64,000 nucleotides of DNA from Aquimarina latercula DSM 2041 (GTDB lineage Bacteria > Bacteroidota > Bacteroidia > Flavobacteriales > Flavobacteriaceae): positions 655,780-719,779 of the forward strand of contig NZ_KE387185.1 in NCBI RefSeq assembly GCF_000430645.1, in the 5' to 3' direction. Made by a program: the position numbers and the translations under genes. How positions within the stretch are numbered: position 1 is the stretch's first letter; each line of letters starts with the position of its first letter. Shown here one piece after another: positions 8,458 to 17,489 of this stretch. Below the pieces are notes generated by a model, which ran no database searches, was not told the DNA's origin, and saw only the letters and a program-made list of their open reading frames with translations.

Positions 8458-9597
8458 ATGGAATTTGTGAATATTATTCTATTAATAAGTGTTTCGCAAG
8501 GATTTCTTTTTGGTTTTGCGATTTTGTTTTCTCCTTATTTTAAAAGTTCCACAAATAAATATTTAGGGTATTCAATCTTGATTTTAGCGTTTTTGATGTT
8601 TAATGTATATCTAGATACCTTAAATGTATATGAACAATATCCCGAGTTTTTAATCTTATATGATATAGAGTGGATATTCTTATTCCCAGTTTTTTTCTTC
8701 CTATATATATTAAAATCAATTGATCAAGATTTTGTAGTAGAGAGAAAATGGAATTGGTTGTACATTCCGTTTATATTTTCTGTTATATTGAATGTAGTTT
8801 ATAATTTAGAGCACATTTACAAATGGGAAATATCGTTTTTATCTGATCAAGCATTAATGTATGAATGGGCTTTTGGTCTGCAAGAATTCGGATATTATTC
8901 TTATAATTTTGTAATTGCTATTTGGACTTATAATATTCTTAAGCATAACAAATATACTAGCCAAATACCTGGTAAATGGCTCAAAAAATTATGTGTATAT
9001 GAGGTTTCATTAGTAACTTGTTGGATCTTAATAGACGTTGCTGATATGATTTTTAATATAGGTTATGATATAGGCATCTCTATCATATGCACTATTACCT
9101 CATTTTTTATATTTTGGATTGTATATAATGGGATTTACTCTTTGAAAATAAGTAATTTCAAGAATAGTGATGTCAATTTTAATGAAGATACTCTAGAGCC
9201 TAAAAACCCTAAAGTTTCAACTCTGGAGCTTTCTTTTTCCAAAGACAATATATATTTCCAAAAGTTAGAAGGTTTATTGGAAAAAGATTATATCTATCGA
9301 AACCCTAATTTGAATCAAGAGATGGTCGCACAGACCTTAAATATAAGCTCAGGTTATCTTTCTCAGATCGTAAATGATGTTACTAAAAAGAATTTTACCG
9401 CCTATATAAATTCTTATCGTGTAAATGAAGTAAAGGAGATGATACTTAATGAAGAGTTTGATAAATATAGTTTACTGTCAATTGGTTTAGAAGCAGGTTT
9501 CAAAGCTAAGTCTACATTTTACACTTCTTTCAAAAAAGAAACTGGATTAACCCCAAACCAGTTTAAAATTGATCATAAAAAGGTACAGTTTTTTTAA
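8458..9597 (+). CDS. Membrane-anchored AraC-family transcription regulator
   Basis: The N-terminal half (about 1-230) has around seven hydrophobic segments. A linker leads to a C-terminal AraC/XylS helix-turn-helix pair at about 285-379, with QEMVAQTLNISSGYLSQIV and the signature segment SIGLEAGFKAKSTFYTSFKKETGLTPNQF. This arrangement is frequent in Bacteroidetes and suggests direct signalling from membrane to DNA. The frame allows a TTG three bases earlier, but ATG 8458 is preferred. The S41-like lipoprotein gene downstream on the same strand is a possible target, by proximity only. Confidence 0.85.
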   Translation: MEFVNIILLISVSQGFLFGFAILFSPYFKSSTNKYLGYSILILAFLMFNVYLDTLNVYEQYPEFLILYDIEWIFLFPVFFFLYILKSIDQDFVVERKWNWLYIPFIFSVILNVVYNLEHIYKWEISFLSDQALMYEWAFGLQEFGYYSYNFVIAIWTYNILKHNKYTSQIPGKWLKKLCVYEVSLVTCWILIDVADMIFNIGYDIGISIICTITSFFIFWIVYNGIYSLKISNFKNSDVNFNEDTLEPKNPKVSTLELSFSKDNIYFQKLEGLLEKDYIYRNPNLNQEMVAQTLNISSGYLSQIVNDVTKKNFTAYINSYRVNEVKEMILNEEFDKYSLLSIGLEAGFKAKSTFYTSFKKETGLTPNQFKIDHKKVQFF

Positions 9598-9751
9598 ATT
9601 TTAATAATTCCGAACACCATTTTTTTATTAGCTATCTAGTTTTGAATCAAATCAAAGGTTGGATCAATTCATTTTGATTCTTGGATTAATCTGATGCAAC
9701 TGATTGATTGTTTAATTGTCAATAGTGATATAATTCTTAAAATGTGATGTT

Positions 9752-11137
9752 ATGATTTTAGATTTTTTTAAAAAGTATTTCTTAGTATTAATTATGGTTT
9801 TTTTAATTGGATGTAAATCAGATGATGATACTCCAGTAATTGAAGAAGATACTATAAATGGGTTTTGGTTAGCAGAAGATAAAGGGTATGTGATTGAGTT
9901 TACAGATGATCAAGACATCCTTTATAATGTAAATACTTCTGGTTGTTCAATTGCGGATGATAATTTTAAAATAGAAGAATTAGCAGGTCTTCAATTAGAG
10001 ATGCTGAATAATAATGAACTGATTGGGAGATCAGAATTAATAGCCTCAGATATTAAATTTATAAGGTTAGAGAATCAAAATGAATTTTGTTTAGCTGATC
10101 AGATTTCGGAGACTGATGATCCAAAAGTTAATTATGATCATTTCTGGAATATTTTTAATGATTATTATGCTTTTTTTGAAACTAGAAATGTGGATTGGTC
10201 GCAATACGAAGATTTAGGTGAACAAGTAACTTCCGAAAATTTTTATCAGATTATTGGTGAACTAGTTTTATTGCTAAATGATGGTCATGTTGCAATTGAT
10301 GATGAAGAAAATAATATTAGTATAGATGCTGGTTTACCCAATTTATTAGAGCGATTAAATGCAGGATTAACAGGAGATTTAATTATAGATTCTGATGAAA
10401 CTTATAATGCGCTTTATAATCAACGGTTAGAGGTTATCGGGTTAAAATACCTTGGTGGAGAATATCAACTAGATGAGAGTGGAAATATTGCTTGGGGTAT
10501 GATTAATAATACTATTGGTTATATAAATGTTTTAGGAATGCAAGGGTATAGTGATGATGAAAGTACAGAATTACAGGTTTTGAATATTGTTCTGGATGAG
10601 ATGATGGATGATTTTAAAAACTCTGGAGTTTCTAAACTAATAATAGATGTTCGTTTTAATGGAGGAGGTTATGATATGGTATCTGTAGAGATAGCATCTA
10701 GATTTATGGATCAAGAAAGATCTGCATTTTCTAAGAAAGCTAGGTTAGGAGATAGTTTTACAGAAACGACTTCCGTTTCGGTTAGCCCTAAAGGAGATTT
10801 TCAGTTCACTGATGAGATTATTTTACTAACAAGCCCATTAACCGCTAGTGCTGCAGAAATTTTCACTCTATGCCTGAAAGATTTGTCATATGTTACTATT
10901 GTAGGTGATAACACGAATGGAGTTTTTTCTGATATTTTGGTTCACGCATTACCAAACGGAGCATTTGTTGGATTGTCTAATGAAATATATAGTGATGCTC
11001 AAGGAGTAATATACGAGTCAATTGGAGTAGGACCTCTTGAAGTAAACAGAGTTCCTCTATTCGCAAATGATGATTATTTAGAAGAAAAAGATAGTGGAAT
11101 AGATAGAGCTGTAGAAATATTAAGTAATCGGAACTAA
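9752..11137 (+). CDS. S41 (tricorn/CTP-like) protease-family lipoprotein
   Basis: The 461-residue product has a lipoprotein signal with lipobox LIGC (Cys21) followed by KSDDD, which resembles the flavobacterial surface-export signal. The peptidase_S41 core is recognisable by LLLNDGHVAID, LIIDVRFNGGGYD and the nucleophile region SPLTASAAEIF. The usual catalytic Lys of C-terminal processing proteases is not seen where expected (VGDNTNGVFSD), so catalysis may use a tricorn-like Ser-His arrangement with the DGH histidine, or be lost. It is probably anchored to the outer membrane. Confidence 0.8.
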   Translation: MILDFFKKYFLVLIMVFLIGCKSDDDTPVIEEDTINGFWLAEDKGYVIEFTDDQDILYNVNTSGCSIADDNFKIEELAGLQLEMLNNNELIGRSELIASDIKFIRLENQNEFCLADQISETDDPKVNYDHFWNIFNDYYAFFETRNVDWSQYEDLGEQVTSENFYQIIGELVLLLNDGHVAIDDEENNISIDAGLPNLLERLNAGLTGDLIIDSDETYNALYNQRLEVIGLKYLGGEYQLDESGNIAWGMINNTIGYINVLGMQGYSDDESTELQVLNIVLDEMMDDFKNSGVSKLIIDVRFNGGGYDMVSVEIASRFMDQERSAFSKKARLGDSFTETTSVSVSPKGDFQFTDEIILLTSPLTASAAEIFTLCLKDLSYVTIVGDNTNGVFSDILVHALPNGAFVGLSNEIYSDAQGVIYESIGVGPLEVNRVPLFANDDYLEEKDSGIDRAVEILSNRN

Positions 11138-11153
11138 GTGGTGTTTTTTGTGA

Positions 11154-11630
11154 TTAAAAAAGCTCATTAATTTTCTCAAAAACTAATTGGTTTTCCCACC
11201 CTCTATAGAGAAGATAATCAATTAGTTTTTTTCTTTTTTTGAAGGTGTCCGAATCTGTTATTGAATTAAATTTCTTTTCTGCCAAATCATGAAAAGTTTC
11301 TAGGTATTCATTTTCAGAGATTTCTTTTAACGCTACTTTAGTACAGTATTCGGATATTTGTCTGAATTTTAATTCTCTAATAATTCGTTGTTTACCCCAT
11401 TTCTTAATTCGGAATTTTCCTCTTGCAAAACTTTTAGCAAAACGTTCTTCATTAAGAAAATTATGTTCCAAAAGGTGTAGAATGATCTTTTCTTTTGCCT
11501 CAGGAATCAGTTTCATAGTATTAAGTTTTTGAGAAACATCCTTATGACAACGATCTTGATAAGCACAGTAGTGCTCCATCTTTTTAATTGCTTCTGTAAC
11601 GGTAATTGATTCGGGTGTTTTATGGTACAT
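11154..11630 (-). CDS. recX: Regulatory protein RecX
   Basis: The 158-residue product (from ATG 11630) is all-helical and matches RecX, which binds RecA filaments and limits recombinase activity. Segments such as LLEHNFLNEERFAKSFARGKFRIKKWG and LIDYLLYRGWENQLVFEKI are characteristic. The frame extends to 11651, but that would place the start inside the rng terminator, so the internal ATG is chosen. recA is not nearby. Confidence 0.9.
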   Translation of the reverse strand: MYHKTPESITVTEAIKKMEHYCAYQDRCHKDVSQKLNTMKLIPEAKEKIILHLLEHNFLNEERFAKSFARGKFRIKKWGKQRIIRELKFRQISEYCTKVALKEISENEYLETFHDLAEKKFNSITDSDTFKKRKKLIDYLLYRGWENQLVFEKINELF

Positions 11631-11646
11631 TATTACAAATATAATA

Positions 11647-11682
11647 AACAAAAAAACCCAGCCTACAATGTAAGCTGGGTTT
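11647..11682 (-). terminator. Intrinsic terminator of rng
   Basis: On the minus strand a 9-bp stem (11674-11682 with 11654-11662) is followed by a run of T residues. It lies just after the rng stop codon and before recX. Confidence 0.85.
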
Positions 11683-11686
11683 CATT

Positions 11687-13246
11687 TTATTTTATCATTT
11701 CTCCGTCTTTATCGTGGAAATGATATTCTAAATACGTGTAAGCGTCTCTAGGTATAATTTTTACCCATCTTTTATGGTCCATGAACCATTTAGATCGGGC
11801 GGATGGAAATCCTTTAGTTAAAAAAGCTGCAATAAAAGGATGCGCGCTAAGCGTTAACTTTTTATGTTCTTTTTTAATTAATTTTTCTAAATCGACCTTT
11901 ATTTTATCTACTAAAACTATTGGCGCCTCAACTTCGCCATTTCCTCCGTTAGGGTTTTCCTCACGGGTTTTGATATTCATTTCTGGTCGTACACGCTGTC
12001 GCGTTATTTGAATCAGGCCAAACTTACTTGGCGGTAAAATTTTATGCTTTGCCCTGTCGTCTTTCATCTCTTCACGTAAGTGGTTGAAAAGTGTTCTGCG
12101 GTTATCAGCATTATTCATGTCTATAAAATCGACTACAATAATACCTCCCATATCCCTAAGACGTAGTTGGCGTGCTACTTCGGATGCACTGATTAGGTTG
12201 ACTTCTAGTGCAGTGTCTTCTTGGTTTTTGGCTTTGTTAGATCGATTTCCACTATTTACGTCAATGACGTGCATTGCCTCAGTGTGTTCGATTACAAGAT
12301 AGGCTCCCTTACTCATGGATACCGTTTTACCAAAACTTGTTTTGATTTGTCGTTCGATACCATGTTTTTCAAAAACAGGTACTTTAGACGTGTGTAACTT
12401 TACGATAGATTCTTTTTTTGGTGCAATTTCTTGCAGATAATCTTTGATTTGGTTGTAGAGATCTTCTTCATCTACAACGATCGAAGTGAAGGTGTCATTA
12501 AAAACATCTCTTAATATAGAGGATGCTCTATTCATTTCACCTAAAATTTTTGATGGATGGGGTGCTTTGTATAATTTTTTACACATAGACTCCCAGCGAC
12601 CCACCAAGTTTTGCAAATCTCTGTCTAGTTCTGCTACTTTCTTGCCTTCTGCTACTGTACGAACAATAATTCCAAAACCTTTTGGCTTAATACTTTTTAC
12701 CAGTCTTTTTAGACGTTCTTTTTCTTCTGATGATTCTATTTTCTGAGAAATAGATACTCTGTTAGAAAAAGGTACTAATACAATATATCTACCGGCAATC
12801 GAAAGCTCTGAGCTAATTCGAGGGCCTTTTGTAGAAATAGGTTCTTTTACTATTTGTACTAATAGCGATTGATTTGATTTTAACACATCGGTTATTACTC
12901 CGTGTTTATCAATATCGTTCTCAAAAGGAAAATTCTTAAGAGAATAATCTTTTAATTTACCTGTGCTTACACGTTTAATGAATTTAAGTAAAGAAGATAC
13001 TTGAGGGCCCAGATCGTGGTAATGCAGAAATGCATCTTTTTCATAACCCACATTTACAAATGCGGCGTTAAGACCTGGAACAGCTTTACGGATTTTGGCA
13101 ATAAAAATATCACCTACTGCAAAATTGCTGTCGTCTTCTTCCTTATGTAATTCAATTAGTTTTCCATCTTTTAATAAGGCAAAATCAGTAGAGGAACCAG
13201 ATCTAATGATCAATTCTTTGTTCACTCTGATTAGATTTTTATCCAC
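11687..13246 (-). CDS. rng: Ribonuclease E/G family endoribonuclease
   Basis: The 519-residue product has the RNase G layout: an N-terminal S1-like domain (AVGDIFIAKIRKAVPGLNAAFVNVGYEKDAFL, about 42-74), then the catalytic RNase E/G domain with HVIDVNSGN, and metal-binding carboxylates in GGIIVVDFIDM. It lacks the long C-terminal scaffold of enterobacterial RNase E, so it resembles RNase G. It should cleave single-stranded RNA in rRNA maturation and mRNA decay. The start is GTG at 13246. HU and the small basic protein gene lie upstream on the same strand. Confidence 0.93.
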   Translation of the reverse strand: MDKNLIRVNKELIIRSGSSTDFALLKDGKLIELHKEEDDSNFAVGDIFIAKIRKAVPGLNAAFVNVGYEKDAFLHYHDLGPQVSSLLKFIKRVSTGKLKDYSLKNFPFENDIDKHGVITDVLKSNQSLLVQIVKEPISTKGPRISSELSIAGRYIVLVPFSNRVSISQKIESSEEKERLKRLVKSIKPKGFGIIVRTVAEGKKVAELDRDLQNLVGRWESMCKKLYKAPHPSKILGEMNRASSILRDVFNDTFTSIVVDEEDLYNQIKDYLQEIAPKKESIVKLHTSKVPVFEKHGIERQIKTSFGKTVSMSKGAYLVIEHTEAMHVIDVNSGNRSNKAKNQEDTALEVNLISASEVARQLRLRDMGGIIVVDFIDMNNADNRRTLFNHLREEMKDDRAKHKILPPSKFGLIQITRQRVRPEMNIKTREENPNGGNGEVEAPIVLVDKIKVDLEKLIKKEHKKLTLSAHPFIAAFLTKGFPSARSKWFMDHKRWVKIIPRDAYTYLEYHFHDKDGEMIK

Positions 13247-13377
13247 CTCGATATGTTCGAGACAGATGGATTAAACAAATTTTTTCACAGGAATTTTATA
13301 ATTCCGTTGAAATAAAGTCTTATAAAGGTAGTGATATAAGATACTTTATTTCGATTTCAAAGAACATTCTTAAATAG

Positions 13378-13403
13378 AAAAAGTAGTTAGAAAACTACTT
13401 TTT
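13378..13403 (-). terminator. Hairpin with T-run at the end of the small basic gene
   Basis: An 11-bp perfect stem (13393-13403 with 13378-13388) overlaps the stop codon of the 29-residue gene. Read on the minus strand the stem ends in T-rich sequence, as expected of an intrinsic terminator. Confidence 0.7.
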
Positions 13404-13484
13404 CTTATGGCGATTAGCTCTTCTTCTCTTTTTACGCTTGTGCGTAGCTACCTTGTGTCTTTTACGTTTTTTACCACTTGGCAT
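13395..13484 (-). CDS. 29-residue highly basic protein, possible ribosomal protein
   Basis: ATG at 13484 opens a 29-codon frame starting MPSGKKRKRHKVATHKRKKR and ending at TAG 13395. More than half of the residues are Lys or Arg and there are no acidic residues. This length and composition, and its place between HU and rng, fit a small ribosomal protein. I recall near-identical short proteins in other Bacteroidetes and a Bacteroidetes-specific ribosomal protein (named bL38) reported from a flavobacterial ribosome structure, but I cannot confirm that they are the same. It is not the THX protein by sequence. Confidence 0.75.
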   Translation of the reverse strand: MPSGKKRKRHKVATHKRKKRRRANRHKKK

Positions 13485-13512
13485 AGTGCGTCTATTTATT
13501 GATTATTAATTG

Positions 13513-13803
13513 TTACTTAACTTCTACGTTAGTTTTTACACCTTCCACAAATACTTTTGCCGGTTTAAAGGCAGGAATATTATGTGCAGGTATTTTGATT
13601 GTAGTGTTTTTAGAAATGTTACGGCCAGTTTTTTCAGCTCTTGTTTTGATGATAAAGCTACCAAAACCTCTAAGGTATACATTATCACCGCTCTCTAAAG
13701 AACTTTTTACTTCTTCCATAAAGGTTTCAACAGTTGCCTGAACATCTCCTTTTTCAATTCCTAGTTTTTCTGAAATTTTTGCTACAATATCTGCTTTAGT
13801 CAT
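13513..13803 (-). CDS. hup: HU-family DNA-binding protein
   Basis: The 96-residue product is a histone-like dimeric DNA-bending protein. It begins MTKADIVAKISEKLG and has the usual helical dimerisation half and the beta-arm region (LRGFGSFIIKTRAEKTGRN, about 44-62). The signature arm is followed by ISKNTTIKIPAHNIPAFKPAK, slightly different from E. coli HU but normal in Bacteroidetes. It has a good promoter on the minus strand. Confidence 0.95.
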   Translation of the reverse strand: MTKADIVAKISEKLGIEKGDVQATVETFMEEVKSSLESGDNVYLRGFGSFIIKTRAEKTGRNISKNTTIKIPAHNIPAFKPAKVFVEGVKTNVEVK

Positions 13804-13842
13804 TATATTACCTATTTAGGGGTTTTTAAATTTTCAAGGGGG

Positions 13843-13874
13843 CAAATATAGCAATTTAAAATCCAAAATATCAA
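13843..13874 (-). promoter_or_regulatory. Probable promoter of the HU gene
   Basis: Read on the minus strand, TTG (13874-13872) and TATATTTG (13850-13843) are spaced by 21 bases and match the Bacteroidetes consensus. The predicted transcript start is about 30 bases before the HU ATG. Confidence 0.65.
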
Positions 13875-13934
13875 TACTTAAGATGAAATTATCATCTTTT
13901 AAAGGTTTAATTTTACAAAACTTACAATTTTCAC

Positions 13935-14987
13935 ATGATTTTTTATAAAAAACTCATTACGTGGTACTTACAAAACAAAAGATCGATGCCATGGCGAGAA
14001 ACAATCGATCCATATCACATTTGGTTAAGCGAAATCATACTTCAACAGACGCGAGTTGCACAAGGATTACCATATTATTTGTCATTTACCGATCAGTATC
14101 CTACTGTTTTTGATTTAGCAAATGCAGAAGAAGAACAAGTGCTAAAACTATGGCAAGGATTAGGTTATTATTCTAGAGCCAGAAATTTACATGCTACTGC
14201 GAAATATATAGCAAATGAGCTTAATGGTATTTTTCCTTCTAACTATAATGATTTATTAAAACTAAAAGGTGTGGGTGATTATACCGCCAGTGCTATAGCT
14301 TCGATATGTTATAATGAAGTGGTTCCTGTGGTAGATGGTAATGTATATCGCGTTTTATCTAGATATTTTAATATTAACACTCCTATTAATAGTACTCAAG
14401 GAATTAAAGAGTTTAAGAAAATTGCTTTTGAGTTAATTGATCCAGAGCAACCCGCTACCTATAATCAGGCGATTATGGAATTTGGAGCGTTGCAGTGTAA
14501 GCCACAAAATCCATATTGTATCGTTTGTCCATTAAATGATAGTTGTGAGTCATTAAATAAAGGAACAGTTACATCATTACCGGTTAAATTGAAAAAAACT
14601 AAAGTCAAGAAAAGATATTTCAATTACCTGATATTTTCTGTCAGTGATCAATATACTATTATTAAACAACGAACAGGCAAAGGTATCTGGCAGAATTTAT
14701 ACGAGTTTCCACTGATAGAAAGCGAGAATGACGTAGACCTTGATTATATAAAAGAACATGTTCTGTTTAAAAGTTTATTAGAAGATGTATCTTATGATAT
14801 CACTTGCTATGAAGAAACATTTAAAATACATAAACTTTCGCACCAGCACTTATATACTCGATTTTATATCATAAAAACCAATAAAAAGCCCAAAATCAAT
14901 ACTGAACTAGAGCAGGTTAAAATAGATAATATTCGCGAATATCCAGTTCCTATATTATTAGGTAATTTTATAGATAGCTTTTTTTAG
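13935..14987 (+). CDS. mutY: A/G-specific adenine glycosylase
   Basis: MutY removes adenine mispaired with 8-oxoguanine. The 350-residue product has the helix-hairpin-helix LKGVGDYTASAIA (110-122), catalytic Asp134 in VVDGNVYR and Glu33 in LSEIILQQTR. The four cluster cysteines Cys188, Cys195, Cys198 and Cys204 have the C-x6-C-x2-C-x5-C spacing. The C-terminal third is the NUDIX-like 8-oxoG recognition domain. It is the first gene of the mutY-ssb-gldE-gldD cluster known from gliding Bacteroidetes. Confidence 0.97.
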   Translation: MIFYKKLITWYLQNKRSMPWRETIDPYHIWLSEIILQQTRVAQGLPYYLSFTDQYPTVFDLANAEEEQVLKLWQGLGYYSRARNLHATAKYIANELNGIFPSNYNDLLKLKGVGDYTASAIASICYNEVVPVVDGNVYRVLSRYFNINTPINSTQGIKEFKKIAFELIDPEQPATYNQAIMEFGALQCKPQNPYCIVCPLNDSCESLNKGTVTSLPVKLKKTKVKKRYFNYLIFSVSDQYTIIKQRTGKGIWQNLYEFPLIESENDVDLDYIKEHVLFKSLLEDVSYDITCYEETFKIHKLSHQHLYTRFYIIKTNKKPKINTELEQVKIDNIREYPVPILLGNFIDSFF

Positions 14988-15030
14988 GTATGATGCTTTT
15001 TTATTACATTTACTATAAATAATAAAGGAT

Positions 15031-15495
15031 ATGTCTGGAACGTTGAATAAGGTAATGCTTATTGGTCATACAGGAGATGAAGTAAAGATGCATTATTTTG
15101 AAGGAGGAAACTGTATTGGCAGATTTCCGCTGGCAACTAATGATTCTTATGTAAACAAAACCACTGGAGAGAGAGTTACTTCTACAGAATGGCACAATAT
15201 TGTGGTGCGTAATAAAGCAGCTGAAATCTGTGAAAAATATTTAAAGAAAGGAGATAAAGTATATATTGAAGGTCGTCTTAAAACTAGAAAATGGCAAGAT
15301 GAACAAGGAAAAGATCGATATAATACAGAGATACAGTGTACCGATTTTACATTTTTAACTCCAAAAACTGAAGGACAACAATCCGAAACAACTGCAAGCA
15401 GTCAGCCGGTAAGTAATGCAAACCCTTCAGTAGGTACAACACAATCGATATCATCCCTATCTACAGAAATGGAAGAAGATGATCTTCCGTTTTAA
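15031..15495 (+). CDS. ssb: Single-stranded DNA-binding protein
   Basis: The 154-residue product has an N-terminal OB fold (MSGTLNKVMLIGHTGDEV, then VNKTTGERVTSTEWHNIVV), a Ser/Thr/Gln-rich flexible linker at about 113-145, and the acidic partner-binding tip EEDDLPF. It coats single-stranded DNA and recruits repair enzymes through the tip. It lies 43 bases after mutY and 24 before gldE. A TAnnTTTA-like box at 15005-15012 may give it an extra promoter. Confidence 0.96.
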   Translation: MSGTLNKVMLIGHTGDEVKMHYFEGGNCIGRFPLATNDSYVNKTTGERVTSTEWHNIVVRNKAAEICEKYLKKGDKVYIEGRLKTRKWQDEQGKDRYNTEIQCTDFTFLTPKTEGQQSETTASSQPVSNANPSVGTTQSISSLSTEMEEDDLPF

Positions 15496-15519
15496 TATGT
15501 TTAACTAAACCGCTATAAT

Positions 15520-16845
15520 TTGGATCCTGATCCCGAACCTTTATTTGTTTTATTTGTTGCTTTTGATTCCATGCAGGCAATTAATTTACTTGCCCTTATT
15601 TTACTATTGATTTGTTCTGCTTTAATCTCGGGTAGTGAGGTTTCTTTATTTTCGCTTACTCCCTCAGATCTTAAAATAGAAGGAGAAGAAGAAACTGCAA
15701 ATCAAAAGATAATATCAAAGTTATTAAGTAGGCCAAAGAAATTGTTAGCTACAATATTAGTGGCTAATAATTTTATAAATATTGCTATTGTATTACTCTT
15801 TGATGCTTTAGGAGAGATTTATTTTAAAGATCTTGATATCATTTGGTGGGGTTGGATGGATGTAAGATTTGTTGTAGAGGTAATTATTGTAGCATTCCTT
15901 ATTTTATTATTTGGAGAAATTTTACCAAAGATATATGCGAGTAGAAATAAAGTGAAATTTGCCAATTTTATGGCAAGACCATTAAGAGTTTTGGACTGGG
16001 TTATTACTCCGATTAGTTTACCAATGAGAAGTGTGACGATACGAATTCATAATAAATTAGGTAAGCAGAAATCGAATATCAGTGTTGATCAATTATCACA
16101 AGCGTTGGAGTTAACCTCAGACACCGATACTACTTCTGAGGAGAAGAAAATTTTAGAAGGTATTGTTTCTTTTGGTAATACTGATACTAAACAGGTAATG
16201 AAACCTAGGATAGATATTTTTGCCTTAAATCGCGATATGAAATATACCGAGGTTATTCCTGAAATTATAGAAAAAGGATATTCTCGTATTCCAGTATATG
16301 AAGATAGTATTGACAAAGTTATTGGTATTCTTTATGTAAAGGATTTATTGCCTTATATCAATCATAAAGATTATAATTGGGTAGATCTTGTAAGAGAACC
16401 TTATTTTGTTCCGGAAAACAAAAAGTTAGATGATTTGCTTAATGATTTTAAGAATAAAAAGAATCATTTGGCAATTGTAGTAGACGAATATGGTGGAACA
16501 AGTGGTTTGATCTCTTTAGAGGATATTATTGAAGAAATAGTTGGGGATATTAGTGATGAATTTGATGATGAAGATTTAATATTTTCTAAGTTAGATGATC
16601 TCAATTATGTGTTCGAAGGAAGAACTTCTTTAAAAGATTTTTATAAAGTATTGAAGTTGGAAGATCAAACAGTTTTTGAGAGTAAAAAAGGGGATGCAGA
16701 AACGATTGCAGGATTGCTATTGGAGATATCCGGAAGCTTTCCTAAAAGAGGGGATGTAATTGTATTAGAAGAATATGTTTTTAAAATAGAATCTCTAGAT
16801 AATAAACGTATCAAAAGGATTAAATTAACGATTAATGAAGAGTAA
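15520..16845 (+). CDS. gldE: Gliding motility-associated membrane protein GldE
   Basis: The 441-residue product has an N-terminal CNNM/DUF21 domain with about four membrane segments (IN region 18-36 and ISGSEVSLFSLTPSD), two CBS domains (about 195-310, with YSRIPVYEDSIDKVIG and HLAIVVDEYGGTSGLISLEDIIEEIVGDI), and a C-terminal CorC_HlyC domain. The family resembles magnesium/cobalt efflux proteins. In Flavobacterium johnsoniae GldE is linked to gliding and type IX secretion and works with GldD. The start is a TTG at 15520: the encoded DPDPEP segment is, from memory, conserved in GldE homologues, so I prefer it to ATG 15571. Confidence 0.92.
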   Translation: MDPDPEPLFVLFVAFDSMQAINLLALILLLICSALISGSEVSLFSLTPSDLKIEGEEETANQKIISKLLSRPKKLLATILVANNFINIAIVLLFDALGEIYFKDLDIIWWGWMDVRFVVEVIIVAFLILLFGEILPKIYASRNKVKFANFMARPLRVLDWVITPISLPMRSVTIRIHNKLGKQKSNISVDQLSQALELTSDTDTTSEEKKILEGIVSFGNTDTKQVMKPRIDIFALNRDMKYTEVIPEIIEKGYSRIPVYEDSIDKVIGILYVKDLLPYINHKDYNWVDLVREPYFVPENKKLDDLLNDFKNKKNHLAIVVDEYGGTSGLISLEDIIEEIVGDISDEFDDEDLIFSKLDDLNYVFEGRTSLKDFYKVLKLEDQTVFESKKGDAETIAGLLLEISGSFPKRGDVIVLEEYVFKIESLDNKRIKRIKLTINEE

Positions 16846-17413
16846 AATCTATAATTTTTTTGTGATTGCAGTTGCAAGTGCTTTATATTCTTGTGGTGGA
16901 GATGTTTTACCAAAGCCTAAAGGAATGTTACGGTTGGCTTATCCAACACCAAAATATGAAAAGGCTACATTGGATTGTTCATATACTTTTGAGAAGAATA
17001 ATATTGCAAATTTTAAAAAAGCTAAAAACAATAAAGAATGTTGGTATAATATAGATTACCCGAAGCTGAATGCAACTATTTATGTTTCGTATTACAATGT
17101 GGATAAGAACTTAGATTCGTTATTAAGAGATGCACAAAACTTAACACAAGAACACTATATTAAAGCCGATGGAATAGATCAAAAAGATTTTATTCTGCCG
17201 GATAAAAAAGTTTATGGAAGCATTTTTGAAGTTACGGGAAATGCTGCTTCTTCTTGCCAATTTTATGTAACAGATAGTCTTAATCATTTTGTTTCTGGTT
17301 CAGTGTATTTTAAAGTAAAACCAAATTATGATTCAATTCTTCCTGCAGCGAAATATTTAAGAAATGATGTTGTTCATTTTATGGAAACAATTCAATGGGA
17401 AGAAGAACGCTAA
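16835..17413 (+). CDS. gldD: Gliding motility lipoprotein GldD
   Basis: The 192-residue product has a lipoprotein signal with lipobox LYSC (Cys20) and the family segment PKPKGMLRLAYPTPKYE directly after it. It overlaps gldE by 11 bases, giving the fixed gldE-gldD order. GldD is required for gliding and for assembly of the type IX secretion apparatus in F. johnsoniae; its exact biochemical role is unresolved. The rest of the motility machinery is outside this window. Confidence 0.94.
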   Translation: MKSKIYNFFVIAVASALYSCGGDVLPKPKGMLRLAYPTPKYEKATLDCSYTFEKNNIANFKKAKNNKECWYNIDYPKLNATIYVSYYNVDKNLDSLLRDAQNLTQEHYIKADGIDQKDFILPDKKVYGSIFEVTGNAASSCQFYVTDSLNHFVSGSVYFKVKPNYDSILPAAKYLRNDVVHFMETIQWEEER

Positions 17414-17489
17414 ACGTTCGTTAATTTTTTTACATAAAAGAGTATCGCTTGTTTAATTTTATTGATTTTTGCAGCTTATAAAATGATCG

